In this document: piece by piece, positions 1 to 9,108 of the stretch
Position numbering within the stretch: position 1 is the first letter of the stretch
Layout of the letters: each line of letters opens with the position of its first letter
Source: Dichomitus squalens LYAD-421 SS1
Lineage: Eukaryota; Basidiomycota; Agaricomycetes; Polyporales; Polyporaceae
Assembly: GCF_000275845.1 (NCBI RefSeq)
Contig: NW_006766909.1
Coordinates: 15,651-44,183, forward strand
DNA: 28,533 nucleotides
Direction of reading: 5' to 3'
Position numbers and translations under genes: made by a program
Notes under the pieces: generated by a model
What the model was told of the DNA's origin: nothing
Database searches by the model: none
The model's input: the letters and a program-made list of their open reading frames with translations, nothing else

Positions 1-777
1 CCCTTTGCCGAGCCCTACTGATGAGGCCACCTTCAGGTCGTCGCAAGTATCGCAATCGGGCACGCTCAAGTCGAATGTCGGAAGCGTCGGCCTCCCTGCT
101 GTGTCAGTGGCTCGCTTCCGGGCAGCTCCACTGCTGCATGGTACGCGTGCCAGTGGCATGAGAGGTTCATCCCATCTGTATCCCACCAAAACCAACTGTT
201 TCCACTGTGATCCCTGTCCATTCCGCGGTTTCTGTTTGTAGCTGTATCATAACGTGTAGCCATACGACAACATCCAACTGTATACAGTATGAATCAATTC
301 GCATCCAATGACGTGTATCGATGACAACCATCCCTGCCCGACCAGACCCCAGCGCAACCCGAGCACAACCAGCCACAACCGATAACATACTAGCTGACCC
401 GACGTATGGTTGTATGGCATCGTGCGACCGTACCACCTTATCCAGCCGCATACAGCCGAAGTAGGGATATCAATAGAATTGAGATTACGGTCGGGGTTCC
501 CCACTAGATACAGTACTAATCGGCCTAAAACAGCCAAGCCCATGTCGATTCTCACTGGGGGTCACACCTGACCCACACCACCTCCCGCAGGACTATCGCA
601 CTCAGCCGCCCACCTCCACTCCTTGCGTCAGAATGGTGGTTTCAATTAGACGTGTAATCAGGCGGTTGGGCTGGTGGGTCAGTCCTGGAAAGCTAGGATA
701 CGGATTGCGCTAGGCGTTCGCTATCTGTACTTTAGCCGCAATTCCGAGTTATGCGGAGTGCTACTTGCCTTCACGCG
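1..777. other. intergenic, no gene seen
   Basis: Only short overlapping reading frames without recognisable motifs are present on either strand. The sequence is locally rich in CA/AC runs (about 340-380 and 560-620). It probably holds upstream sequence of the reductase gene that begins at 847, or the end of a gene outside the window. I see no repeat, tRNA or transposon end in it. Confidence 0.5.
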
Positions 778-786
778 TATAATTAA
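778..786 (+). promoter_or_regulatory. TATA-like box of the reductase gene
   Basis: The sequence TATAATTAA lies about 60 bases before the ATG at 847, a usual distance for a fungal core promoter with a short leader. Function is inferred from motif and position alone. Confidence 0.45.
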
Positions 787-846
787 GGGCAACGGACCAC
801 GGTGAACTACATCTACAGCTTCGTCGCCGCCGCAATTCCTTCAAAC

Positions 847-2071
847 ATGCCAGCTATCACTACAGGCAAGATCCTCGTCACCGGCGCAAACGGTTTCATG
901 AACGGTGGATTATCAAGGACCTGCTTGAGCACGGCTTCTCTGTTCGCGCTACGGTACGCTCTTTGGAGAAGGCCGATGCTGTCAAGTCCGTCTTCGGAGC
1001 GACGTACGGCGACCGTCTCGAGTTTGTAGTCGTCAATGACTTCACCGCGGTTCGTATGCTTAGCCATGGCTTGCGCCCCGAGTCCCTGATGCATCTCTCG
1101 CCTGTAGAAAGGCGCATTCGACGAAGCCCTCAAGGGTATCAACGGAGTCGTGCACGCTGCCACCCCCGTCCGCCCTTCCTCTGACGACCCCGAGGCGTTC
1201 ATTGGGCCCGCCGTCCAGAGCGTGTCGGACATTCTCTCCGCGGCCAGCGCCCCAGGCTCGACCATCAAGCGCGTCGTCTACGTCTCCTCCGTCTCCGCTG
1301 TCAACGATCCCGCGCGCTCCCCCGAGCTCCCAGACGTCTTGACGGACAAGGACTGGAACGAGACGGACGTCGTGACGGTCAGGGAGAAGGGCAAGGCGGC
1401 GAGCCCGTTCGCGAAGTACCAGGCGAGCAAGACGCTTGCGGAGCGCAAGGCGTGGGAGGTGTATAACGAGGGGAAGGCGAAGGGTACTATCGGGTGGGAT
1501 TTGGTGACGCTGTGCCCGCCTTGGGTGTTTGGGCCTTATTTGGGGGAGGTGACGCCCGAGGGGTTGAACTATTCGGTGGGGGCGTGGTACAGGATGGTCG
1601 TGCGGGAGACGTTGCCCCTCCCTCCGCCGCTCAATGTGTGAGTCGATCGTTCCCCTTCCGATGCCAATCTGTACGTGTGTGGAGGTGCTGATGGTAGACG
1701 GGTTACAGACGCTGGACGGATGTGCGCGATTTCGCTGAGGCGTCCCGCCTGGCGCTCACCAAGCCCGAGGCGGGTGGCGAGAGGTTCCTCATTTCTGCTC
1801 CTGATTTCTCTTTATGGGGTCGCTGGGGTGAGTCGACCTGCCTATTTCTCGATCGAAGTTTTTAAATCTCCATTGCCGCCTCGCAGTGAATGTGGGTCGC
1901 CGCGTCCTAGGCAAAACCGGCGAGCCGAGGCCAGAGAGCCCCGAAGACAGCCAGAAGCTGGCTGGCTTGGACAGCCAGATGTCTCAGGACCTGCTCGGTC
2001 TCAATTACCATACAATCGAGGAGACTACTGCGTTCATTCTCGACGACTTCAAGAAGAGGGGCTGGGCTTGA
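847..2071 (+). pseudogene. NAD(P)-dependent epimerase/dehydratase-type reductase (DFR/Gre2-like), frame broken near N-terminus
   Basis: This is an extended short-chain dehydrogenase of the dihydroflavonol reductase / Gre2 methylglyoxal reductase group, which reduces carbonyl substrates with NAD(P)H in the cytosol. Exons are 847-1049, 1108-1637, 1709-1827 and 1887-2071; introns are 58, 71 and 59 nt. The Rossmann start is clear (GKILVTGANGF), followed by WIIKDLLEHGF in another frame, then VHAATPVRP, the strand YVSSVSAV and the catalytic pair in KYQASK (YxxxK). The C-terminus DDFKKRGWA is intact. Between GF and WII there are 8 bases where three codons are expected, so one base is missing near 898-906, and reading from 847 otherwise ends at a stop after about 60 codons. 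The four exons sum to 1037 nt, one short of 346 codons. Either this is a recent pseudogene or the sequence has an error here. The family call is firm; the substrate is unknown. Confidence 0.85.
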
Positions 2072-4459
2072 GGGAGCTGAATAGCGTCGATGACGATCCT
2101 ACTGACCCGAGTAACTTTGTGGAACGAGACCGACCTGGACATGATGATGTAGATAACGGAGTTGTTCTCGGAGCGAGATAAGTTTGTATCCTTACTCCCT
2201 GGCAGCGCACCGCTATCGTATGGCATTCTACGAGTCGATGTGTGTCATCTTGCGTGTCGTCTGATCTTGGAGCATCCTACAACGGCCGTCAGTCTCTAGG
2301 ATCTTACATGGTTGTATAACATACCCCTGTGACTGTCCATATCGTTCTCTCCATTGCCATTGTCGTTATGTAAACCAGGCAACCTGAAGTGAGAGGAGGT
2401 GACGAGAGCAGCTGTCGAGAAGCCATCGAAAGCCAGTCATATGTAGACTGCGCAAAGGTGAACACGGAGGGAAGGACGTGGGAGAGAGAACGGATGAAGG
2501 TCACTTCAATGTTCAAACCGAGCTTGTCCTCTCGGGTAAGCCGAAGTCACGTGAGCTGCAACTGGAGATCAAAATTCACATGCAAGTTGTCTTTGCCCTC
2601 CATGCCTGTGGCCCTCCGCTGCCTCGCTGAATGCTCTTACCACTACGCTCCTTAGTCTCTGAAGCGACGATTACCAAGGATCTAGCCACACTGAATCGAC
2701 TCGAACGCATGATGCTATTGCCAGCTGATGCGCAGCTTGGTCGAAGTCTCTAGCAACCATGAATATCTGCGGGAGAGATGTCAAGGAGGCTCAGGGTCAG
2801 TCAACTTTGAGGTTCTGTTTCACTGCCCTGAGGGAGCGTTGGAGCTTAGCCATTGCGACTATACCGCGAGACACCCAAGGCAAATCGTGGACTCGGACGA
2901 GACTTGGTATATAGATCCTCATGTTTGCGTGCCGTCGTATGTACGAGAGCACACCTACCGCAAGAATCTTTGCTTGCGCTTGCTCTAGATTCATGTATTC
3001 CCGTCTTCGTCTCTGAGAAGCACTCGACCCTTCCCTCCAGACCTCGATGAAGCTGGGGAAAGGGCAAACTGCTTGGCAATAGACGTTTGACTTGCCATGT
3101 TGAGGCGTCCGGTCACGCTCTCCGTACATCGCACGCACGATGCCTCTTGTTTGCTAATAGGCTCACCCTGACTCAAGCAGCTTAACTAGAGAACGAAGGC
3201 AGGAATACTGACAGGTCCCAGTATTCTGCTGCTTTAATCATAGCTCATCACCCCGCCTCGTCAACTGCAAGCGTTCAGGGTAAGCCGCAGCCAAATCCAG
3301 TCGCGTACGCCACTCAAGATTCTTGGGTAGCCCAGGGTGAACCTCCGTCGTAAATTAAGCCCTCGTTCTTATATACTCCAGCCTCCTGCGTACGGGGGAA
3401 ACACGTAGGCGACGTCCGACCGAGCTGCGAAAGTTTGAAAAGCAAACGCCGCCCTGCTAGAGTATTGCCCAGTGGCCTCTCGTCGCATCTAACTGTCTCC
3501 AGCATTTCGATCTCTCATATACGACGCGGGCTCAGAAGTCATCAGCGCCCATAGTCACTAGGAGTCTCCCTTCCGACGGCGAGCTTCACGGTTCTCTCAT
3601 GTGGATACGCATATTTATCTCATGCTGCCTAATCAATTCTTTCTATAGATGTTTCTTGACGACGGTCAGTACTCAGATGGAAAACATACGGCAAATGCTT
3701 ACCGTGCCCCCATTTTCAGGAGGCGAGGGATGGACGATCACCCGAATGACGCATGGCCTGGATCAGTGTATCCGTTGGCCTGCAACTCGTGCCCCTGAGG
3801 CTCTTCGTAGTTCCCATAGTAAGGCCTCGGGACGTGAGGTAAGTTAAAGGTCATCGGGGGTACTTACCTCACGTCATGTCACCGTCGGTTTTGGTCTTAC
3901 TGTCTCCTGCGTGCCTGGTTGGTTACAGCCGCCACTGCCCTCACTCCTTTCGTGCACCGCGGGACCACAGTTCGCGAGTTCCACAGAGCAGCATCCCCTA
4001 TGTGCATGCCCTCCTTCTCCATGTGCTGCACATTCTTTCGGTTTTCTTGTGATCGCTTCTTGGTACCGATGTTGCTTAGAGCCTCCTTGGATCTTGGAGT
4101 CTCCCAGGCCTTCGGACTAGAAGAAACTGACAAGCGCAACCGTACCGCGAAAGATGCTCCTCTCCGCAAAGGATGGTGAGCGACACTTCCACGGACTGTT
4201 CCCGTCTCAAATAAATTCCTTTCCGTTGAAGCCGTTCCCACTACTGCACAGCGCAAGGCATCCAATGCCGTTCAACACCTGAACGCGAGGCATTCGCTAT
4301 TCAATCTCGCTGAAGTTACCTGTGCGAAGAGCCGCTTCGACGACTTGGTCGCCCCTCACACCAATCGGACGCTTAGCATTCACATCAGCTACAAAGGAAT
4401 GCAGACGTAAATCGTCCCGCTCGTCTTCGTGACATACACTCACTAGTACTCTATGGGCA
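2072..4459. other. long intergenic stretch, no recognisable gene
   Basis: About 2.4 kb without a supported gene. Short ORFs occur, for example 3919-4179 (+) and 2797-3138 (-), but none shows a known motif, a plausible chain of exons or a consistent coding pattern. A short perfect inverted repeat is listed separately at 3831-3875. The stretch may hold decayed coding sequence or transposon remains that I cannot identify. Confidence 0.4.
3831..3875. repeat. perfect 14-base inverted repeat with 17-base spacer
   Basis: GACGTGAGGTAAGT at 3831-3844 is the exact reverse complement of 3862-3875. The arms could form a hairpin in RNA, or mark two inverted binding sites containing the TGACGT/ACGTCA-like core. 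No gene is adjacent, so no function is assigned. Confidence 0.6.
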
Positions 4460-5062
4460 ATGCAGGTACTGGAACTGGCTGCTGTGAGCCGCAGACCTTG
4501 CCGGAGCGCCGTTCTTGACAGCAGCGACACCTCGCCTCTTCGCAATGGAGCGTACAGCATCTCGCAGACTTGTTGCTACATCACCCCCGACATCTGCCTG
4601 CCGTGCGGCTCACTGGCAGGTGGCGGCATCGTCTTCGCCGGGCCCTTCTACCCACTCGTCGACTTCGAGCTCCTCATGCCCGACAACTGGCAGGCGTACA
4701 CGCGGCACTTCCTCATGCGCGACCTAAAAACAAATATCGATTCCCTGTACGGCGACCAGAACGTCGCCAACACGCGCATGGACACGATGACGATCTACTA
4801 TGTCCAAGGGAACACGACTAGGTTCCCCTCTTTGCTCGCCAGGCAGATCCGACTTCTTATTACTCGCACTGAGGTAGGTCGATCGCACGTAGACGCTCTG
4901 GCAGGGGCTCGACCCTGCCAATCTGCGGAACGCGCTCAAATGAGGTCGCTGACGATTGGGCATGTATCAGACACGCTCGAGGCGACGCTTGTGCCTGACT
5001 CGCCCAAGCATGCTGGAGACCCCACGAACCCTTCTCCGGGGCCAATACAGCAGTACTATTAG
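4460..5062 (+). CDS. unrecognised ORF, hypothetical protein
   Basis: An open frame of 200 codons. I do not recognise a family. The middle part (4600-4870) reads like real protein, with stretches such as GIVFAGPFYPLVDFELLMP and SLYGDQNVANTRMDTMTIYY, and its third codon positions are GC-rich as in the confirmed genes nearby. The first 45 codons are Cys/Arg-rich and less convincing, so the true start may lie in an upstream exon. A possible intron runs from GTAGGT at 4874 to CAG ending at 4970, in phase 0. It would replace the tail by another short one ending at a TAG shortly after 5100. No signal peptide or transmembrane helix is evident. It could be a fragment of a decayed gene. Confidence 0.3.
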   Translation: MQVLELAAVSRRPCRSAVLDSSDTSPLRNGAYSISQTCCYITPDICLPCGSLAGGGIVFAGPFYPLVDFELLMPDNWQAYTRHFLMRDLKTNIDSLYGDQNVANTRMDTMTIYYVQGNTTRFPSLLARQIRLLITRTEVGRSHVDALAGARPCQSAERAQMRSLTIGHVSDTLEATLVPDSPKHAGDPTNPSPGPIQQYY

Positions 5063-5168
5063 TGGGGATGACGAACGGGTGGGGTGCACGGGGTCCTGCA
5101 AGTAGGTTCTGTCTGCGAGACGTACGTATTCCTTTCACTTCTTAGGCATCCGACACCCTTCTTAGAGC

Positions 5169-5194
5169 TACAGTCTTACCCGGGTCCTTTGGCC
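5169..5194 (+). repeat. left terminal inverted repeat of mariner-like element, with TA
   Basis: TA followed by CAGTCTTACCCGGGTCCTTT and GGCC. This is the exact reverse complement of 5841-5866. The leading TA is also the dinucleotide duplicated by Tc1/mariner/pogo transposases. Confidence 0.8.
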
Positions 5195-5864
5195 GCCCAA
5201 TTTTCGTTCACCCGTGTGAAGCACACACACCCCTCCTGCCATAGATCGGAATATCTAGGTTGAATCAATACGGTATCATGTAACTACACCAGAAGTATGA
5301 GCACGATTGGGAACAGTGTAAAGGAGATCGTAATGAATCACTGTCGAATCTGCTTATCAGTCGGTCCTGGGTCCTTTGGCCAGTGTCACAGATCAGCGTG
5401 ATTCCCTTCTATGGGTAATAGATGATCTTATCAGGCAATGCCGCCCGAGCGCCGCCCTTCATTCGATGCACGCAAAGCAGAGGAGCGCTGAGTTGTGTGA
5501 CTCGGCGCCTGATTAATAGCATCTCATATGTCCCGTTGATGAGAACTTATTTGATATCTCTGGGAAGTGCATGTCGATAAGAGTGTTCTTTGTCTCAAAC
5601 AAGCTAGATATAGCCTATTCACATTTCCTGAAACTATGGAAGTTATCGGAGCAATACATCAGCCGCGATCACTGGAATATAATTCAAAACAGCAGTTTTT
5701 TGGACTAAAACATAGTCTTGTAATGTGTTTGAACAGCAAAGGCTACGGAACTTTGGGATAACATATATGAAACCATTATCTACTTGACTGGGTTAACACG
5801 TAGGTTGAGATTCTACTGCGGGGACGGAAAATCCTTCAGTGGCCAAAGGACCCGGGTAAGACTG
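5171..5864. mobile_element. non-autonomous Tc1/mariner-like inverted-repeat element (MITE type), 694 bp
   Basis: The 24-base termini beginning CAGTC are perfect inverted copies of each other, and TA sits just outside both ends (5169-5170 and 5865-5866), as expected for the TA target-site duplication of Tc1/mariner/pogo elements. The interior is more AT-rich than the surroundings and has no ORF resembling a DDE transposase; the longest frames are under 70 codons. The element must therefore depend on a transposase encoded elsewhere. A second, imperfect copy of the left end (20 of 24 bases) lies inside at 5358-5381 in the same orientation, so the element may be composite or have captured a second end. 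The exact superfamily is inferred from TA and the CAGT-type termini only. Confidence 0.75.
5358..5381 (+). repeat. internal degenerate copy of the element's left end
   Basis: Starts CAGTC and ends CTGGGTCCTTTGGCC. It matches the left terminus 5171-5194 at 20 of 24 positions with no gap and in direct orientation. The two bases before it are AT, not TA, so it does not look like a simple nested insertion. Confidence 0.65.
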
Positions 5865-5866
5865 TA
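5841..5866 (-). repeat. right terminal inverted repeat of mariner-like element, with TA
   Basis: Exact reverse complement of 5169-5194, ending in ACTG followed by TA. It defines the right end of the element at 5864. Confidence 0.8.
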
Positions 5867-6722
5867 TCCGGAGCAGCTCTGTGTACGAGTCTCGAGTCAC
5901 TGGGGAGACGATCTCCGCCTCGGCCACCGTATGGCAAGAGCAATGCCGTCCGAAACTCTACCCCCCGATTCCCTGCCCCGATTCCCAATCGATCGCGAAC
6001 TTGTAGAGGTGTGCGCGAGGCCGGCCTCATATCTTGACATCATCTTCCGGCAGTTTCCCTCTTCAATTGCAAATTCTCAGCTGGTAGCGAGACATTGTGG
6101 ACGCAGAACCAACTCGGCCGGGAGCGATGCGAATCCAGTGTTGGAGCTTGCGATTCAGAGTGATTGTGATCAGAATCTGAGGGACAAGCCTTCGACTCCC
6201 TGCGCTCTCGACCTAGCAAAAGCAGAAGGGTGGCAGGGGTGGCCGCGAATATATGGACTGCGCATCGATTCATTTCCGATGTGTACTCTAGCGCTCATAT
6301 CAAATTATCACGCGACCCACGACCAAGCTGAACGCCCTACGTAGATAGTTGTTACTCGCGGTGAGAGACTCACGCTGAAAATGCATGCTTGTACACTTCT
6401 TTGACTTCGTGCCCTGCTCTCGTTTAGGTTCGACATAGGCTGTGAAGCTATCATGCCGGCTGGTCGCCCACTGGCACGAGCCTCGTGGCGCACGGCCTCA
6501 ATCATCGCCTGCGCAGACACGTTTCTAGAAGCTCTTCATCGTTCGCTTCTGTCGCAGAGTGTCGCAGTATGAAGGCATGCGCCCTCAGCAAGAAGACACG
6601 TATGACTCAACCCCTCGAACCTTAGTTTGGACCCTCATATCAGCGCGCTCCAAAGATCGATTATCTCTCATACTGCCAGTGCGTCGACACATCATCTCAC
6701 CACCTTCATCTCATCACAAAGT
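5867..6722. other. intergenic, upstream of first C2H2 gene
   Basis: No gene is supported. An ORF that starts inside the transposon at 5784 and runs to 6344 (+) has no recognisable content and crosses the element boundary, so it is probably chance. A TGACTCA heptamer (AP-1/Gcn4-type site) occurs at 6603-6609, about 115 bases before the C2H2 start. Its use as a regulatory site is only a possibility. Confidence 0.4.
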
Positions 6723-7571
6723 ATGTGCTCTACCTGGCACGACGAATCTACTGTTACCACTTCATTCCTGCCCCTTGATCCTATGGCGATTATACACCAC
6801 CACGTCACCGAGAACGCTCCCTTGAACGGTGTTTCCCAGCACGGTCTGACGAACTTCTGGCCCTACGGCGACACCAGTCCTATCGTTCCCCTCAGTTTTC
6901 ACGACCTTCCCGCTCCGACTCCCCATCCCATACCATATGTCTCGGGACACTACGGTTCCTGGCTGCCCGATCTGATTAGCATAACGCAGGAGACATCTCC
7001 CACTCCTTCATCGCACGAGAGTGCTGGGCTACAACCCACGGAGGGGCGCCTTCCTTGGCCAATCGAGGCCGACGCGCAACTGTTTCGAATTCTCCCATTT
7101 GATAAGTTCCCCATCCTTACAATCTCTGCCACTTCATTACCCCTCTCAGCAAATTTCCCTGAGCTCCTGAGCCTTTGTACGGTCCTAGTTGACCCCAACA
7201 CTCTGGTCAAATCTTTCGAGTGCATCCTCTGCGGTAGACGTATGTCTCACTTGACCTACAGAGTTTCATATATGATCTCACTATCATTCCCCCTAGTTAT
7301 CAAAACGCGAACCTCCAACCTTCGAGACCATCTCGCGACTCATGATCGTGGCCGCACACGCTTCGTCTGTGCTTGGCAGGGCAGCTGCGGGCGCAACTAC
7401 TCAAAGCGAAGCGACTGCAAGGGCCACATAGAGAGAGATCATCTCATGACGCGTCCGAAGAGAGGTATCGCGAAGCACCGCACGACGCAGCCTGATGGGT
7501 CTCGAGCAACGAGACGTGCTGTGCACGTATGGTCAGTACCGACTTCGACAATGAGGCGCTCGGCGAACTGA
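6723..7571 (+). CDS. C2H2 zinc-finger protein with two fingers
   Basis: Probable nuclear DNA-binding regulator. An intron with GTATGT and CTAG ends (7240-7296, 57 nt, phase 1) splits the first finger; the spliced protein is about 263 residues. Residues 1-165 are rich in Pro/Ser/Thr and without fold motifs. Finger 1 has C167-x2-C170 and H184-x3-H188 and finger 2 C197-x5-C203 and H216-x4-H221, with basic residues after it. The intron has no in-frame stop and a length divisible by three, so retention would add 19 residues inside finger 1 and wreck its spacing. ATG 6783 has a better start context than ATG 6723. The 3' end is uncertain: another exon could follow an intron 7527-7587 and end at 7701. 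The minus-strand gene at 13338-14492 is a likely paralog, because its intron splits the equivalent codon in the same phase. Confidence 0.75.
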   Translation: MCSTWHDESTVTTSFLPLDPMAIIHHHVTENAPLNGVSQHGLTNFWPYGDTSPIVPLSFHDLPAPTPHPIPYVSGHYGSWLPDLISITQETSPTPSSHESAGLQPTEGRLPWPIEADAQLFRILPFDKFPILTISATSLPLSANFPELLSLCTVLVDPNTLVKSFECILCGRRMSHLTYRVSYMISLSFPLVIKTRTSNLRDHLATHDRGRTRFVCAWQGSCGRNYSKRSDCKGHIERDHLMTRPKRGIAKHRTTQPDGSRATRRAVHVWSVPTSTMRRSAN

Positions 7572-7710
7572 TGTCCGTCGACGGCAGATTGGAAGTTCCA
7601 ACTGGAACTCTCCTTACGAAACCATGAGTTTCTACTCGACATGCAACCGACCACGTTTACATGCCGACGGGAGATCTCGTAGTTTCAGACTGGAGAGCTA
7701 GCGCACCTGT

Positions 7711-7791
7711 ACATGTTAAGTTTTGGGATTCATCTGGAACGGCTGAGAGTAGGATGATAGAGCCGTAGATGAATCGCAAAACTTGACATGC
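7711..7791. repeat. long near-perfect hairpin, about 30-base arms
   Basis: The left arm (about 7711-7744) and right arm (7761-7791) are reverse complements apart from one transition, one G/C change and a 3-base bulge, with a 16-base loop. It begins just after the last possible stop of the C2H2 gene (7701). It could be a foldback transposon relic, a 3'-UTR structure or a small-RNA precursor. ACCTG occurs just outside both arms, which could be a remnant target duplication, but the offsets are uneven. Confidence 0.75.
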
Positions 7792-9108
7792 ATACCTGGG
7801 CGTTCCCAGCCACTGCTTCCTTTTACTATCTGTATCAATGTCACGATCGCTCTCGCTGTCCCACCTGCTCTGCAGTGCATTGCTTCATAGCTCTCGTGTA
7901 CTTCCGTATTCTGGTTAGCTCTTCTGTAATTTTGTCGACCGTCTCTGTTTGCGTTCATGTCTCCCAAGCATACGTGTAGAATGGACAATGATATCGAAGA
8001 TACGGAACATTCATCCTTGTAATCGCAGTGCCCGCAATGACAAGACTAGATGAGTGTATTAGGATACGCGCCGCTTGGCGTCTTGATATCATGATGATCA
8101 ACATGATCTTCTCTTAACTGGGAACTGCGACTACGAGGTCGGACGGTCGGGAGGGCCGACACTCTCCCACTGGCCGGTTCGGAAATGTAATCCCTGTCAG
8201 GTCTGCTGATCATCGGATGAGGATGGCAGGGTAGAAAGCTGCTCAACGTATGCGGACAGCGGCGTGGCAGGGATGATAGCAATAGCAACTTATCAGAGCT
8301 TGTGTCGACGTTGAAAGATACGTAGAGGGACGACAGGCAAAACTGGACTGTACAGGCTAACGCATCACGTGTATATCCTTTGGCGCAGTTACAGCGTGGC
8401 GTAAATGGGATGGTTCATTCTCCGTTCGAATCTTTTGGTGGCCTGTTATCGATCTCCTGAGAAGGACCTCGGGAGTTTGCGATGACTGCGAGCGCTTAGT
8501 GAGCTTGACGCCCTACTTGAACACGTGGCACTGAATTCACTGATGACCGTGAGGCCAGCCGCGCGACACCACTGCAATACTACTTACTTGTTCTGCTCAA
8601 TCAAGGCCATATTGTCACAAGGTGTTAGTGTGTGTTTGTGGGCTGGTTGTCATGCCACTGAATTTGAAATCCATATGGACCATCTCCCATAACCCGTTAC
8701 TATGCACAGACGGTTGTTCTACATATAAGGTAGGGTGACAGGCAGATCACTGCTGAGTCAGCTTGGGAAAACTTGATCAACGTCTCGTCCAGGTTTGGTC
8801 CGAAACCTCCGGAGGCGATGTCGTAAGGCAGTGTACCCATTACAAGTTACGGGACGGCAGAACTTCAACCGTGAGCAATTATCTTGGGCTGAATGGAATA
8901 GTAAGTACATACTGTGCTCGCCGACCAACCCTTCATGATACTGACGGGCTACTATCTGGCCCCCTAGGGTAGCCGCACGACTCTCCCAGTTACGTACAGC
9001 TTCAAGCTTGGTAGATGCCTCTACTTGCGATCGAATTCTGTCTCATTGTTCACCTAAACATCTTCATCATAGAGCTGGCCCCGTTGGTATCTACATTGCG
9101 ACTGCAGC
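7792..9108. other. intergenic, upstream of HET gene
   Basis: No supported gene in 1.3 kb. A palindromic TGCTGAGTCAGC (AP-1/Maf-like core TGAGTCA) occurs near 8751-8762 and an ACATATAAGG TATA-like stretch near 8720, both some 350-400 bases before the HET start. The minus-strand ORF 8046-8288 has no recognisable content. Confidence 0.4.

Noticed and set aside
1675..2181. 168-codon ORF across the reductase 3' end
   Set aside because: It reads through two introns and the last exon in wrong frames.
5784..6344. 186-codon plus-strand ORF
   Set aside because: It starts inside the transposable element and crosses its right end; composition and content are not protein-like.
8046..8288. Minus-strand ORF with Ser/Pro-rich start
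   Set aside because: No homology signal, no promoter or splice context.
8418..8440. GTTCGAATC resembling a tRNA T-loop
   Set aside because: No matching stems, anticodon arm or acceptor pairing on either side.
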